This document shows, one piece after another, positions 51,290 through 63,703 of a stretch of 64,000 nt of DNA. The position numbers were made by a program, and so were the translations under genes. The stretch lies in the NCBI GenBank assembly GCA_027186245.1, contig CP114495.1:2991001-3055000 (forward strand). Direction: 5' to 3'. The notes below the pieces were generated by a model. The model worked only from the letters and a program-made list of their open reading frames with translations. It did not search any database and was not told the origin of the DNA. How positions within the stretch are numbered: the stretch's first letter is position 1; every line of letters starts with the position of its first letter. The DNA is from Coriaria nepalensis (lineage: Eukaryota; Streptophyta; Magnoliopsida; Cucurbitales; Coriariaceae).

Positions 51290-51614
51290 AACGACCTCAA
51301 CCAAAACAGTGCCGCTTTACTCCGATTTTCTCCTTCCCATGTGACCCTTATCTTCTTTTCTTCTTCCTCGTTTATTTTTTTTTATTTTTTATTTTTGGAA
51401 AGTCCTTCAACCCATTCTTTCTTATTCAAAAAATTGATTTTCATTTTTACTCCATTTTCATTTGAGAATGGATTGAACTTCATTTTCATTTTCTTTTCCT
51501 TTTTTTTGTTCAAGAATCAAAATCATTTTTCCTCCATTTTCATTAGAAAATAAGGGTTTCCGTTTTCGTCCATCGCCCATCATGGAGACTAGTGTTCTAG
51601 TCTGAATTATATAA

Positions 51615-54600
51615 AACTAAACTTTTAGAGTTTATCATAGAGTTTATGAATACTTCAATCAGAATTATATAACTCGAGATAAAAATTCTTGAAGTTAACT
51701 GAATATTGCTGAGTTTTGCTCTAAAATATTGATTTCGGATTGGTACAAATCGAAATCTTTATCTATGTATTTCAGACTTGTTCCAAATGTTATAAAATAA
51801 TATTTAAAAAATATGTATCATAAAAGTAGACTATAGGGGCATTTCATAGAATCCAAGAACACCTTAATTGGAGTTAAATAAATTGAGATAAAAAATTCTT
51901 GAAGTTGACTTAATAATGTTGAGTTTTAGTCCAAAATGTAGATTTCAGATCGGTTTCAGTCTAAAAATATTTATCCATATATTTCAAACTGGTTCCAAAG
52001 TTATAAAACTATAAAATTAGACTCTTAGAGCTTTCCATAGAATCCAAGAACTCCACAATCAAAGTTATATAACCAGAGATGAAAATTCTTGAAGTTGACT
52101 GAATAATCTTGAATTTTGATCCGAAATGTTGATTTCAGACCGATTCTAGTCTGAAATATTTGTCCTTGTATTTTAGACAATGTTCCAAATTTTATAAAAT
52201 TATTAATATATATATCACAAAAGTAGACTCTTAAAGCTTTTCATAGAGTTTAAGATTTTCATAGAGTTTAAGAACATCTCAATCAGAGTTTAAGAACATC
52301 TCAATCAGAGTTATATAATCAGAGATAAAAATTCTTGAAGTTGACTAAATAATGTTTGAGTTCTGGTCAGAAATGTTGATTTCGGACCGGTTCCAGTCCA
52401 AAGTCTTTGTCAATGTATTTATGACTAGTTCAAAATGTTATAAGATTATAAACAAAATATATATATTGTAAAACTAAACACTTAGAGCTTTCCATAAAGT
52501 TTAGGAACACATCAATTAGAGTTAAATAACTCGGGATAAAAATTCTTGAAATTGACTAAATAATTTTCAATTTTGATATGAAATTGTTGATTTTGGATTG
52601 TTTCAAGTTCAGAATCTTTGTCCATGTATTTCAGATTGAAGTTGAGAAAATAATGTTTGAGTTTTAGTCTAAAATGTTGATTTCAGACCGGTTCTAGTCC
52701 GAAATCTTTGTCCATATATTTTGGACTGGTTCCATATGCTACAAAATTAGAAAAACAAAATATATTATAAAACTAAATTCTTAAACCTTTTCATCAAGTT
52801 CAAAAACACCTCAATCTGAGTTATATAACCCAAAATTGTTGATTTCGAATCGTTTCAAGTTCGAAATCTTTTTCATATATTTCTGAATAGTTTCAAATAT
52901 TATAAAATTATAAATAAAAGAATATATCATAAAATTATATTCTTATAGCATTCCATAGAGTTCAAAAATACCTCAATCAGAGTTATATAACCAAAGATTA
53001 AATTCTTGAAATTAAATAAATAATATTGAGTTTTGGTCGTAATCAACATTAGAGTTATATAACATAAGATAAAAGTTCTTGAAGCTGACTGAATAATATT
53101 GAGTTTTGGTTCTAAATGTTGATTTCAGTCCGGTTCAAGTCCGAATCTTTGTCCATGTATTTCAGACTAGTTTCAAATGTTATAAAATTATAATACATAT
53201 ACATATATAACTAAACTCTTATAGTTTTATATAGAGTTCAGGAACACATCAATTGGAGTTATATATCTGGAGATAAATTTTTTTGAAGTTGATTGAATAA
53301 TTTTGAGTTTTGGTTTGAAATGTTGATTTCAGACTAGTTTCAATATGAAATCTTTGTACATATATTTCAGACTGATTCTAAATATAAAATTATATATATA
53401 TATATAATAAAACTAGACTTTTAGAGCTTTTCATAAAGTTTAGGAACGTCAATTGAAGTTATATAACCCAAAATAATAATTTTTGAAGTAAACTGAATAT
53501 CTTGAGTTCTTCTCAAAAATGTTGATTTCAGATATGTTCCAGTCCGAATTCTTTATCCATATATTTCAAACTTGTTCCAAATGTTATAAAATTATAAAAC
53601 AAATATATAATAAAACTAAACTCTCAGAGCTTTCCATAGAGTTTATGAATACTACAATCGGAGTTATGTAACCAAAGATAATAATTCTTAAAATTTCCTG
53701 AATAATCTTGAGTTTTGGTTCGAAATATTGATTTCAGAACGTTTCAGGTCTGAAACATTTATTCATATATTTTGGATTGGCTCCGGATGTTATAAAATTA
53801 TTTTAAAAAATTATATCATAAAATTAGACTGAGAGATATTTTCATAGAATCTAGGAACACATGAGACAAAGTTATATAACCAGAGATAATAATTCTTGAA
53901 GTTGATTAGATCATCATAATGTTGATTTAGGTCTATTTCAAGTCCGAAATCTTTGTCTATATATTTCGGACTGGTTCTAAATATTATAAAATTATTAATA
54001 TATATATATATATAATACAAGTAGACTCTTAAAGCTTTACTAAGAAATCGAGAACACCTCAATTGAAGTTATATTACCTGAAATAAATTTTTTTGAATTT
54101 GACCAAATAATTTTGAGTTTTGGTCCGAAATGTTGATTTCAGACCGGTTCCAATCCGAAATCTTTATCCATGTATTTCAAATTGATTCAAAATATAAAAT
54201 TATAATATTTATATATTTGTATATTTATATATCATAAAATCAGACTCTTAGAGTTTTTCATAGAGTCTAGAAACACCGCAATTAGAGTTATATACCAGAG
54301 ATAATAATTCTTAAAATTGACTGAATACTTTTGAGTTTTAGTTTGAAATATTGATTTCGGAACATTTCTAGTCCGAAATGGTTGTCCATATATTTCAGAA
54401 TGGTTCCAAATGCTATAAAAGTTCAATATATATATATATATCATTAAATTAGACTCTTAGAGTTTTCCATAAAATCTAGAAATATCTCAATCAGAGTTAT
54501 ATGACCCAAAATTAAAATTTTTGAAGTAGACTGAATAATTTTGAGTTTTGGTCCGAAAATTTGATTTTGAATCTACTCTAGTCCAAAATCTTTATTCATG

Positions 54601-56090
54601 TATTTCAAATTTGTTTCAAATGTTATAAAATTATAAAACAAATATTTAATAAAACTATACTCTTAGAACTTTTCATAGAGTTCAGGAACACCATAATCGA
54701 AGTTATCTAACTAGAGGTAATAAATCTTGAAATTTCCTGAATAATCTTGTGCTTTGGTTTGAAATATTGATTTCAGAACTTTTCCAGTCCGAAATCTTTA
54801 TCCATATATTTCAGACTTATTCCAGATATTATAAAATCATTTTTTAAAAAAAAACTTATATCATAAAACTATACTTATATAGCTTTCCTTAGAATTCACG
54901 AACATATCAATCGGAGTTATATAGTCCGAGATAAAAATTTTTGAAGTGGACCAAATGATCTTTAGTTTTAGTCCGAAATGTTAACTTCAAGCCGTTTGAA
55001 GTCCGAAATTTTTGCCTATGTATTTCAGACTGGTTCCAAATGTTATAAAATTATTTTTTAAAAAAATTATAAAATTAGACTCTTAGAGCTTTCCATACAA
55101 TCTAGCAACACATTAATCAGAGTTATATAACCCGAGATAAAAATTCTTCAAGCTGACTTAATAATCGTGAGTTTTGGTCCGAATGTTGATTTCTGATTGG
55201 TTCCAGTCTAAAATCTTTGTCCATGTAAATTGGGGCTGGTTCTAAATGTTATAAACTTATATCAAAAATATATATCAATAAACTAAATTTTTAGAGTTTT
55301 TCATAGAGTCGAGAAATACCTCAATCAGAGTTTTGTAACTCGAGATAAACATTCTTGAAGTTGAATAAATAATATTGAGTTTTAGTCTAAAATATTGATT
55401 TCAAATCAATTCCAGTCCGAAATCATTGTCTATATATTTCATATTGGTTCCAGATGCTATAAAATTAGAATATATATACATATATCATAAAACTAGACTT
55501 TTAGAAATTTTTATAAAGTTTAGGAACACCTCAATCTAAGTTATATAAACCAAGATGAATTTTGAAGTTGACTAAATAATCTTGAGTTTTGCTCTGAAAT
55601 ATTGATTTCGGACCGGTTCAGTCAGAAATCTTTATCAATATATTTAAAACTGATTCCAAATGTTATAAAATTAGAAAAAAAAGTAATATATATATATATA
55701 TATATATAAATTATAAAACTAGATTCTTAAAATTTTTCACAAAGTCCATGAATACCTCAATTATAGTTATATAAATAGAGATAAAAATTATTAAAGTTGA
55801 CTTAATAATCTTGAGTTTTAGCCTGAAATGTTGATTTCGTATTGCTTCCAGTCTGAAATCTTTATTCATGTGTTTCAAACTAGTTCTAGCTGTTATAAAA
55901 TTATATATTAAAAAAACGTAAAACTAGGTTTTTAGACCTTTCCATAAAGTCCAACAACACTTAAATCAAAGTTATGTAACCCGAGATAAAAATTCTTGAG
56001 CATGACCGAATAATCTTGAGTTTTGGTCCGAAATGTAGATTTTGAACTGCTTCCAATACATTATCTTTGTCCATGTATTTTGAATCGGTT
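51615..56090 (+). repeat. Tandem array of ~215-bp monomers, direct orientation
   Basis: An anchor of the type gactcttagagctttccatagag recurs at about 51621, 51829, 52021, 52226, 52477, 52774, 52938, 53213, 53417, 53619, 53827, 54024, 54243, 54452, 54659, 54871, 55079, 55286, 55497, 55712 and 55926. The mean spacing is about 215 bp. Each monomer then has an agagttatataac-type block, aattcttgaagttgactgaataat, gagttttggtccgaaatgttg and a tccgaaatctttgtccatgtatttcggac-type dyad (shown in parts), then a TA-rich spacer. Copies are diverged, with a local rearrangement around 52.55-52.94 kb. Confidence 0.92.
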
Positions 56091-56790
56091 TGAAATCAAC
56101 ATTTGGGATAAAAAGTCAAGATTATTCAGTCAACTTCAAAAACTTTTATCTCAGATTATATAATTCTGATTGAGGTATTCCTGAATTCTATGAAAAATTC
56201 TAAGAGTCTAATTTTATTATATATATATGATTTTATAGCATTTGGAAGCTATTCAAAATATCTAGACAAAGATCATGGACTGGACCGGTCCGAAATTTAT
56301 TTCGGTCCAAAGAAGCTTTGAAAATCCAATTAGAAATCTTGAGTTTTAGTCTGAAATCATGAGTTTTTGTTCGAAATCTTGGTTTGAAAACTTAAGATTA
56401 TTCATTCAATTCAAGAATTTTTTTTTCGGGTTATATACCTCTGATTGAAGTGTTACTAGAATAAATAAAAAATTCTAAAAGTTTAGTTTTATGATATATA
56501 TATATATATAATTATATTATATTATAATTTTATAACATTTTGAACCGGTCCAACATATATGGACACATATTTCAATTGAAATAGGTCTGAAATCAATATT
56601 TCAGATTAAAACTTAAAATTAATCGATCAACTTGAAGAATTTTTATCTTAGATTATATAATTCTGATTAAGATATTTCTAAACTCTATAGAAAATTCTAA
56701 AAGTCTAATTTCATGATATATATATATATAATTTTATAATATCTTAAATCACTTCGAAAAATATAGATAAAGATGTCGGACTGGACTAAT
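56090..56790 (-). repeat. Monomers of the array in inverted orientation
   Basis: From about 56090 the same monomer is read in reverse: tttgaaatcaacattt, then gattattcagtcaacttcaa, then aattctaagagtctaatttt. The reversed anchor appears near 56200, 56480 and 56700. The switch occurs inside a monomer with no spacer, so a direct copy and an inverted copy form a long potential stem around 56080-56100. Confidence 0.85.
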
Positions 56791-57334
56791 ATGAAATCCA
56801 GTTTGAGATTTTGAACTGTAAAATCAGTCTCTATGATAAGCAACAGATGAAAATGAGGCAAAAAATATATTTTTGAAAGAAAAATGAGGACAATAGAGTT
56901 CAATTATTAAACAACAAAAAAAAGAGGAAAATGGAGTTTAATTCTCGAACGAAAATAAAATAAAAATGAAAATTATTCTTTTAAAGGAGGAATGTTTGCT
57001 TCGTGAGAAAAAAGAAAAAGGAGAAGAAGAAGAAAAAAAGGTGAGAAAATGGCATTAACATCTTCCTTAATTTTTTTAATTAATTAATTTTATTTTTAAG
57101 TTGTTATAATATCAAAAAAATTGAAAAGAGAGATTTTGTAAAATAACTATTGAAGGAGTGCATTTTGTCCGATTATCTCTTTGTACAATAATTAAGTGAA
57201 GTATGAAAGTATGAACCGATTCTCCAATACCAGAAGATCAGAAGATCCTTTCCTTGTACAAACAGCAACTCTGTTTAGTATTTACCATTAACGAATCTGG
57301 AAATCGAAACTGAGCACACGCTCTCTCTCTCTTC

Positions 57335-60300
57335 ATGGACTCTGCAACAACCTTCTCATCCCACTCACCTTCACGTCTCTTCCCTCTCTTCCACCACTAT
57401 TCCTTCCATCCTCGCCAGCGGTTTCCTCCCGCTCCCAAAATCCTCTCTTCCTTCAGGCCACGCCCTCGCATTCGCCGCAGAAACACTCTCTCCAAACCCA
57501 CCATTTCCACCTCCCCCTTTTCCTCCTCCTCCTCCTCCTCCTCCTCCTCTGACGCAAAGCTCCAAACTGTCATCGACCTCAATCAGTTACCAAGCCAAGC
57601 CTCCTCCCTCCTCCACTCCCTCTACGACTCCTCCCCGCCTCAAATCCAGAGCTTCATCTCCTCCGGCTTCGACGCTTACGATGATTTACAGACTCTCGTC
57701 ACTTTCGATGACTTCAATCAAAGAGTTATGGTCTCCTGTCGTCCTTCCACAATGCGATTTCTAGGTAATCTCTTGCTTGGAAGCTGCGTTTTGGTCTTTG
57801 CTGTTAGGGGTTTTCTAGGATTAGCTTCTGCAATTAGGAATCGATTTGGGTTGGGTGGTTATAGTCCTGTTGTAGTTCGTAGGGACCGGAGTCTGGGAGG
57901 TAAAGAGGTTGTTGTAGGGACGAGAAGTCTTCAGAAAGATCATGTCAAGAAGAAGAAGAATGTTTTTTTGAGTATTTTGGATAGTCCTCAATCCATGAAG
58001 TTGGAAGAGGGTGTAGTTGATATTTCAGATAGGGGCCCGGTGAATAGAACTCGGTTCGAGAAGAGATTGCCAAAATGGTGGCCTGTTACGCAGCCAGAAC
58101 CAGCTTTCTCGGCTAATAGGGAGGAGTATCAGAGGGAGGCTAATAGATTGATACGAGGTTGGTGTATTCTTACTTTTCATTTTGGATAGGAAGTTTTGTG
58201 TTTGATGTGATTTATTACTGGCCTTTCATCTCTATTGTAGGTAAAAAAGAATTTGTACATTTCTCTCAAATTTCATAATGTGATGACCGTGCTTTTAGAT
58301 CGAAAATTGAAAATTGAATGAGTGAGCTTGTTGTTCCAGCTATTACAGACAATAGACTGAGCGGACAGGACATTATGGAGGATGATATTCTTCAAGTTAG
58401 TGCTTTTTTTTTTACCTATTTTTATTGTTTGACATTAACTACATAAGTTAATTAGTATCAAGGTAAAAAGCTATGTTCCTTGAAACATGTAAGCTGGATA
58501 TGTCTGTCTGGTCTACATTGAACATGACAAACAAATTTGTACTGTATCTTTATTTGATGTAGGCATACATTTTATTATATTTTTTAGTGAGTGAAATTGA
58601 AAAATTACGTACATGCATTGGTTGGTGAACTTGGTGATGCATGTAGTTCTGTACACATGTATCTAAACATCCCTGCCACTTGATGAGTTATGTCATAGCA
58701 TGATGGCATAATAAACACTACCCTGATAAATGACTCAACTATATTTTGCTGTTAATACACAATCATGTATTAACATATGAAATTCCATGGAACAACTTGT
58801 CATGGTCATGAGTCATCTTAACTTGATAGCCTTTCTCGTTTTCTCCCTCAATCGTGCTCAAGTTTGAATTCAAGTGTCCACATTTGTGAGGTTTTTAGTG
58901 AAATCTTATGACATCAGCCGCACAAAAAGTTGAGTGAATTTTTGTTGTTGTGGAATTTTACATGCAAAAGATATATATTGGGCATAACACTGGTTTATTG
59001 TTAGCTAATCTTAAAATAATAATGGATTTGGATTTTTGTTTGCCTGAATGGACGAGCAGTTACGGCATATATGTAGGGTATCTGGAGTACGAGTCTCCTT
59101 CAGCACAACAAATACACGTGATTCTTTCTATCGTGCATCTGTTGATTTCATTTTAAGAGTTTGCAGCAGGTTTGTGATATGTGCTTGAGCCAAACTTTAT
59201 CTTTTTATTGATTGGTTAAGGGTCCATTTGGCTAGATTTAAATGCTAGTTTAGGACTCAAATCCACTTTAGGCCTCCAAAATCATTTCTGGATTTCAGTT
59301 TCAACAGCCTACCCAAATGTTCCAGTTAAATTGTGAGTTGGATAACAAATTTTTTTTACTGTGCATCAATCTTTTTACCACTGTAATTGTAACTTGATTA
59401 GGCATTTTACAGGGCACCAAGTTACTCTACCTCTGTCCAAATTGATGGTGAAGATGCTCCACAGTTTCTTGCTGGGCTTGCTGAGAACATAGGTATGGAG
59501 AATACTCGTGCTGCCAGGATTGTGTCAGCAGCAGTTGCTGCACGCACACGTTCATGTTTTGTGCAGTCCTGGGTAATTGATTCTTCTTTTCTTTGCAAAT
59601 ATGTTTTCTGGTAGCTGATGTGTCATATCTTGAGCACATAATAACATCATCACAATTCTTGTTGACCTATCTACAGCTGCTAGTATTTCAAAATATACAC
59701 GGCCTTTTCTTTCTATTTCTTGTAGATATTTACCGTGGAAAAACTGGATTGTATGGTGCGGGAAACTCCATAAATATCTGACTTTTTTGTCTCTTATAAA
59801 ATTTGCTATTTTTTTATTTCTTCGGTTTATTACTCCAGGCTCTAAAAATGCAAGGTAAAGATTCTGAAGCAGATGCCGAGCTGTCAAAGATATGTCTCGT
59901 TCATCGCATATTTCCTCCAGAAGAATCCTCTGTATGTGGTTCATTCTTACCCACTCTGTTGCAGACAAAGTTTACCTTATTAAATCACATAATTTCATCA
60001 GAAACTACTAAATAGACAACAATAGTATTGTTCTCTGTAAAGCATCCAATCATCCTCATAGTTGAATTTGTAGGCATGAAGCATACACACTCTCTATAAT
60101 GATTGTAGGATTTGATGCTCTCTTTTGTGCAGCCTGAAATGGAGATGGTAGCTAGGGGACTAGGAAAGCACTTGAAAGTTGACCAGCGAGAATGTTTAAT
60201 GGATATGTTTGTTGGTATTTGCGGCGAGGAGGGTCGTAGAGGCGCAGCAGAAGCTTTAGGCCTGGTGGGTCCACCTTCTCGTCTATATATCCATATAAAT

Positions 60301-60546
60301 ATATGATTCTTAACCATAACCAAGAAAACCATAGAGGATATGGTAACTTGTGTTCTTGATGGGCATTTCTCTGCAATAATGATCTCAAGTTGAAGAACAA
60401 AGAGACTAATTATATGTTGATATCATTGCATCTCGTCATGATTTTTTGATATTTCATCCCATTTCTCTTCTTTTTTTTTTTGGGAATGTTTGTAGGTGCT
60501 TTCTTCAAGAGGAGCTGGTGATCAATTGGGGGATGATTTGTTATGA
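57335..60546 (+). CDS. Plastid-targeted protein of unknown function, one membrane helix
   Basis: Seven exons, 57335-58157, 58340-58395, 59060-59169, 59413-59572, 59839-59931, 60133-60264 and 60496-60546, give 474 aa with consistent phases and GT-AG junctions. Residues 1-70 are rich in Ser, Pro and Arg and acid-poor, typical of a chloroplast transit peptide. They include an in-frame serine run encoded by a TCC repeat at about 57522-57550. A hydrophobic segment at about 143-165 (FLGNLLLGSCVLVFAVRGFLG) predicts one transmembrane helix. The later part is soluble, with KWWPVTQPEPAFS, AITDNRLSGQDI, RVCSRAPSYSTSVQIDGEDA, DSEADAELSKICLVHRIFPPEESS and GKHLKVDQRECLMDMFVGICGEEGRRGAAEALGLV. I do not recognise a domain; it appears to be a conserved plant protein. 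Its assignment to thylakoid or envelope is unknown. Confidence 0.9.
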
Positions 60547-61519
60547 AAATTAAGTTTATAAATTAATTTTCCTCCTCAATTAATGTAGTTTTTCCTTCTG
60601 TTGGCATCATTTTGTAAATAAACATCAATAACACCCCTCTCTTTGTCAAAAGCTATTATCATTTATCAATGAAATATCAGATTCTCTTATTTCCTCGCTT
60701 CCCCCAAGCAGAGTGATTAAGTTTTATTAACGAATGGTTGCAGAATCAAAGGCTAACTGTACTTTTAACATTAAAATGTAAGCGGGTGTTTAGTTCATTT
60801 CGCTCGGGAATGGAATCAAAATGAATATTATTTTTCCGTAAATAATTTGATTTTTAATTATATCGAGAATAATTTTCATTTTTTGAAAACTGAAATAGTT
60901 CTTAAAATTTTTTTGAAATTATACTTTTTTCATCTATTCATTTATACGAGTTATTTTATTATTATTCAAATTTTATTGAATTATTTAAAGTAATTTCTAA
61001 ATTTTCTTTTCTGGCTCGTTAGATGAAATTAAAATTATTTTTTATTAATCACTTTAATTTTATTCAATTTTTATTTTCATTCTCATAAATTTTTATGAAT
61101 CAAACCGAAAGTCTCTAACCATAATTATCTCTAATTATTTATTTAAGAAAAAAGAAATATATTTATTTATATTTATATAACGCGCCATTTGTTGCTGAGA
61201 AATGTTGCGATGCGAACTGCGAAGTGAAGAGCGGACTTAACTGCAATTTGCAAACGCTAGTTTTTGGATTTTAACCGTTTCTTTCTCTCTTCACCGCGTT
61301 GGTTACAATCAAACTGATTGAACTCTCTCTCCCTCTCTCTCTCTCACCTGTGAACAAAGTCTCGTTGGATCTTCATCGTCGAGCTTCTCAGTTCTTCATT
61401 TCCAGATTCAATCAGTTTACGCTTTTCCTCTCTGCTGTAATTATATCAGTGAAACTTGTTGTCCGCCGAGAACTGCATGCGGTAAGGATTCCTGACGCGA
61501 ATCTGAAGTTCCTGCGAAG
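60547..61519. other. Spacer and 5' leader of GOT1 gene
   Basis: The 3' flank of the plastid-protein gene extends to about 60700. It is followed by an AT-rich stretch at 60.8-61.2 kb and by the CT-rich leader of the GOT1 gene (CT repeat at about 61323-61346). No separate gene was seen; the frame at 61299-61523 is leader sequence. Confidence 0.45.
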
Positions 61520-63075
61520 ATGATTTCTCTTGAGATGAACGATCGGAAAAGTGAGTCATAAAAATTCGATTCGTTATATTTTATTGAATAATAATTGGAT
61601 GTTTTTCTTTTTTCTAAGGCTTGATTTATTTTTAGGATCTTTTAGTTTGGAATGGGATTATACTCTTCGATTACAATGAAGAAATATTGAGGCTGTTTCT
61701 GGCTAGGGTTGGGATGAAATTTAGAAAACAAATTAGGATTACGCTTTTGTTTGAATTCTTCGTATCCACTCCCTTTATGTAATTGCATTGAATTTAGAAC
61801 TGTTGCAATAGCTAACAACTGACTTAATCAGTCTGCATTCCTTCTCCTGTATTGTGATATTATGACGAGATCAGAAAATTCTGTAATAGCCTTGTTATTG
61901 TACGAATTGTCGGTTTGTTTTTCTTTTGTTTAATCTTCTTCCTGGAGTGATATTACATCTGGAGACCGTATTAGTGTGGTTATAACGTGAATGTCTGCTT
62001 TTGTTTACCTTCCATATTGGTATGATTTTTCTACAACTACATCAATCTCTAACTCTTGCTACCGTGGCGTGGAACAGAGATTGGACTAGGACTGACGGGA
62101 TTTGGGATATTTTTCTCATTCTTGGGAGTTATCTTCTTTTTTGACAAGGGGTTACTTGCCATGGGAAATGTAAGTGCTTCTGTGGTCTCTCCTTACGTGC
62201 AATGCAGATATACTCTGTGGTTTTGATAATTTAGGCTTCCTTCATGCAAAAGTACTACATGGAAGGTGGTATCAGCTGCCACATTAAACCAAAATATACA
62301 CTATAGGATCCTTATTGGTACAATTGAAATCGTGGCAGACATATATAAACATGACCCCAAACAGGATGTGAACTGACCATCTTCTGTTAGCTTTTATCCT
62401 TTCTGACTCGACTTATGTAATCGTTTCGTGATACAAGTTTAATGGTTCCTTCCTGTTGTTGATTCATTTACTCAGATTCTATTCGTCTCGGGATTGACCT
62501 TAACTATTGGAATGACATCCACCATGCAATTCTTCATGAAACGTCAAAATTTCAAGGTCTTTTAAGTCTTAACCATTTACAAACTTCTATTTCTCCTATG
62601 TTCGTCTGTATTTCTTCTTACAATGTGCGTTTATTTATTTGTATAGGGTACAATTTCGTTCAGTCTTGGTTTCTTCTTTGTCATCATAGGATGGCCAATT
62701 TTTGGCATGATATTAGAGGCATATGGGTTCATTGTACTTTTCAGGTCTGTTAAAATCTTCCTACCCTATTTATTTTGTAATTATTAATTTCATTTTTCAT
62801 TCTCAAGGTTGCTTGATGGAATTTGTTTTGCAGTGGCTTCTTGCCAACAGTGGTGATTTTTCTACAGAAGATTCCTGTTCTTGGATGGTTCGTCCAACAA
62901 CCATACATTAGATCGGTATGTCTGATTTTGTCAACCAAAAGGAGTTTCTAATGTCTTATGCCAAGACTATCAATCATTGCAGTGACTTTACATATTCCTG
63001 CACTAATGAACCTGTTTTCGTTGTTTCTTATTGCAGTTTGTAGACCCTTACCGGGGTAGACGTGTTCCTGTATGA
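61520..63075 (+). CDS. GOT1: GOT1-family vesicle transport protein
   Basis: Six exons, 61520-61550, 62078-62169, 62476-62556, 62647-62744, 62834-62915 and 63037-63075, give 140 aa, the normal length of this family. GOT1 proteins are small four-helix Golgi membrane proteins that help ER-Golgi or intra-Golgi vesicle traffic. Family hallmarks are [85 protein letters not shown] and the C-terminal [10 protein letters not shown]. The start at [11 protein letters not shown] is the only in-frame ATG near the expected position apart from the internal Met at codon 6, so translation could also begin five codons later. Confidence 0.95.
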
Positions 63076-63703
63076 TCTGGAAATTAGAGTAGTGCTACTA
63101 AGCTGATGAAAGGGGTCCCACTTGCAACTCATTCGTTAAGCATTGTCGAAAACTGAGAGCCAGCTTTTATTCAAATAGTAGAACAAAACAATCACTAATC
63201 ATTCCAAGATTCATGTTTCGTCACAAAGGGAGAGAGAAAGGGAAGGAAAAGCCAACTCTCTGGTTGTAGTGAAAAATCCATTTTGTCATAGTACTTGAAA
63301 CCTTCATATGGCTGCTATTTCTAGTATGGCCAGCTTCTCCTTTTACTAGCTTCGTTTCTTTTTTGAAGTATAAACATGGCTCATAGCCTCGTACTAAATG
63401 TTTCATTCAAGAAACAAATACAAAGCCTGCTTTCTCTCTGCTATGGATTCAGATACTTTCACTTCATCTTTGTTTGATTGTGCACTTAGGGGCTCACACA
63501 TAATGAGTGGTGTAAAGTAATAGTTTTAATATACCCATTAGCCAGTAGATCATTGAACAGTTGAAATGTTCTAATCACCACCCGAGAAAAAGACTGAATT
63601 TCAATATCATTTCTTTAGATTACTCAACCTTCTACTTGATCTTTCTTCCTGCAGACTTAACCATTTTCTACATGGACTTCCGTTTCCGTTCCCTCTTCTC
63701 CAA
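63076..63703. other. Convergent 3' flanks
   Basis: The 3' UTR of the GOT1 gene runs rightwards and the presumed 3' end of the minus-strand edge gene runs leftwards. No coding region was seen in the gap. Confidence 0.4.

Larger units (their letters stand above)
51290..57065. mobile_element. Foldback-like element: tandem hairpin array between inverted flanks
   Basis: The unit is defined by three observations. Left and right flanks (about 51350-51560 and 56860-57060) are inverted, diverged copies of a CTTCTTCTT-rich stretch followed by a ccattttcattt/gttcgagaatt-type stretch. Between them sit about 21 direct monomers of ~215 bp and then about three monomers in the opposite orientation. No transposase or other ORF is present. 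Plant and animal foldback elements have long inverted repeats made of tandem subrepeats, so this class fits best, but target-site duplications and exact ends were not found. Confidence 0.55.

Noticed and set aside
51600..56790. CRISPR-like repeat array
   Set aside because: Monomers are about 215 bp, diverged and contiguous, without unique spacers, in a plant genome.
57371..57582. Minus-strand Gly/Glu-rich frames
   Set aside because: They are antisense shadows of the Ser/Pro-rich transit peptide of the plastid protein.
59552..59968. Minus-strand 138-codon frame
   Set aside because: It overlaps exons 4 and 5 of the plastid-protein gene in antisense and crosses their introns; no homology.
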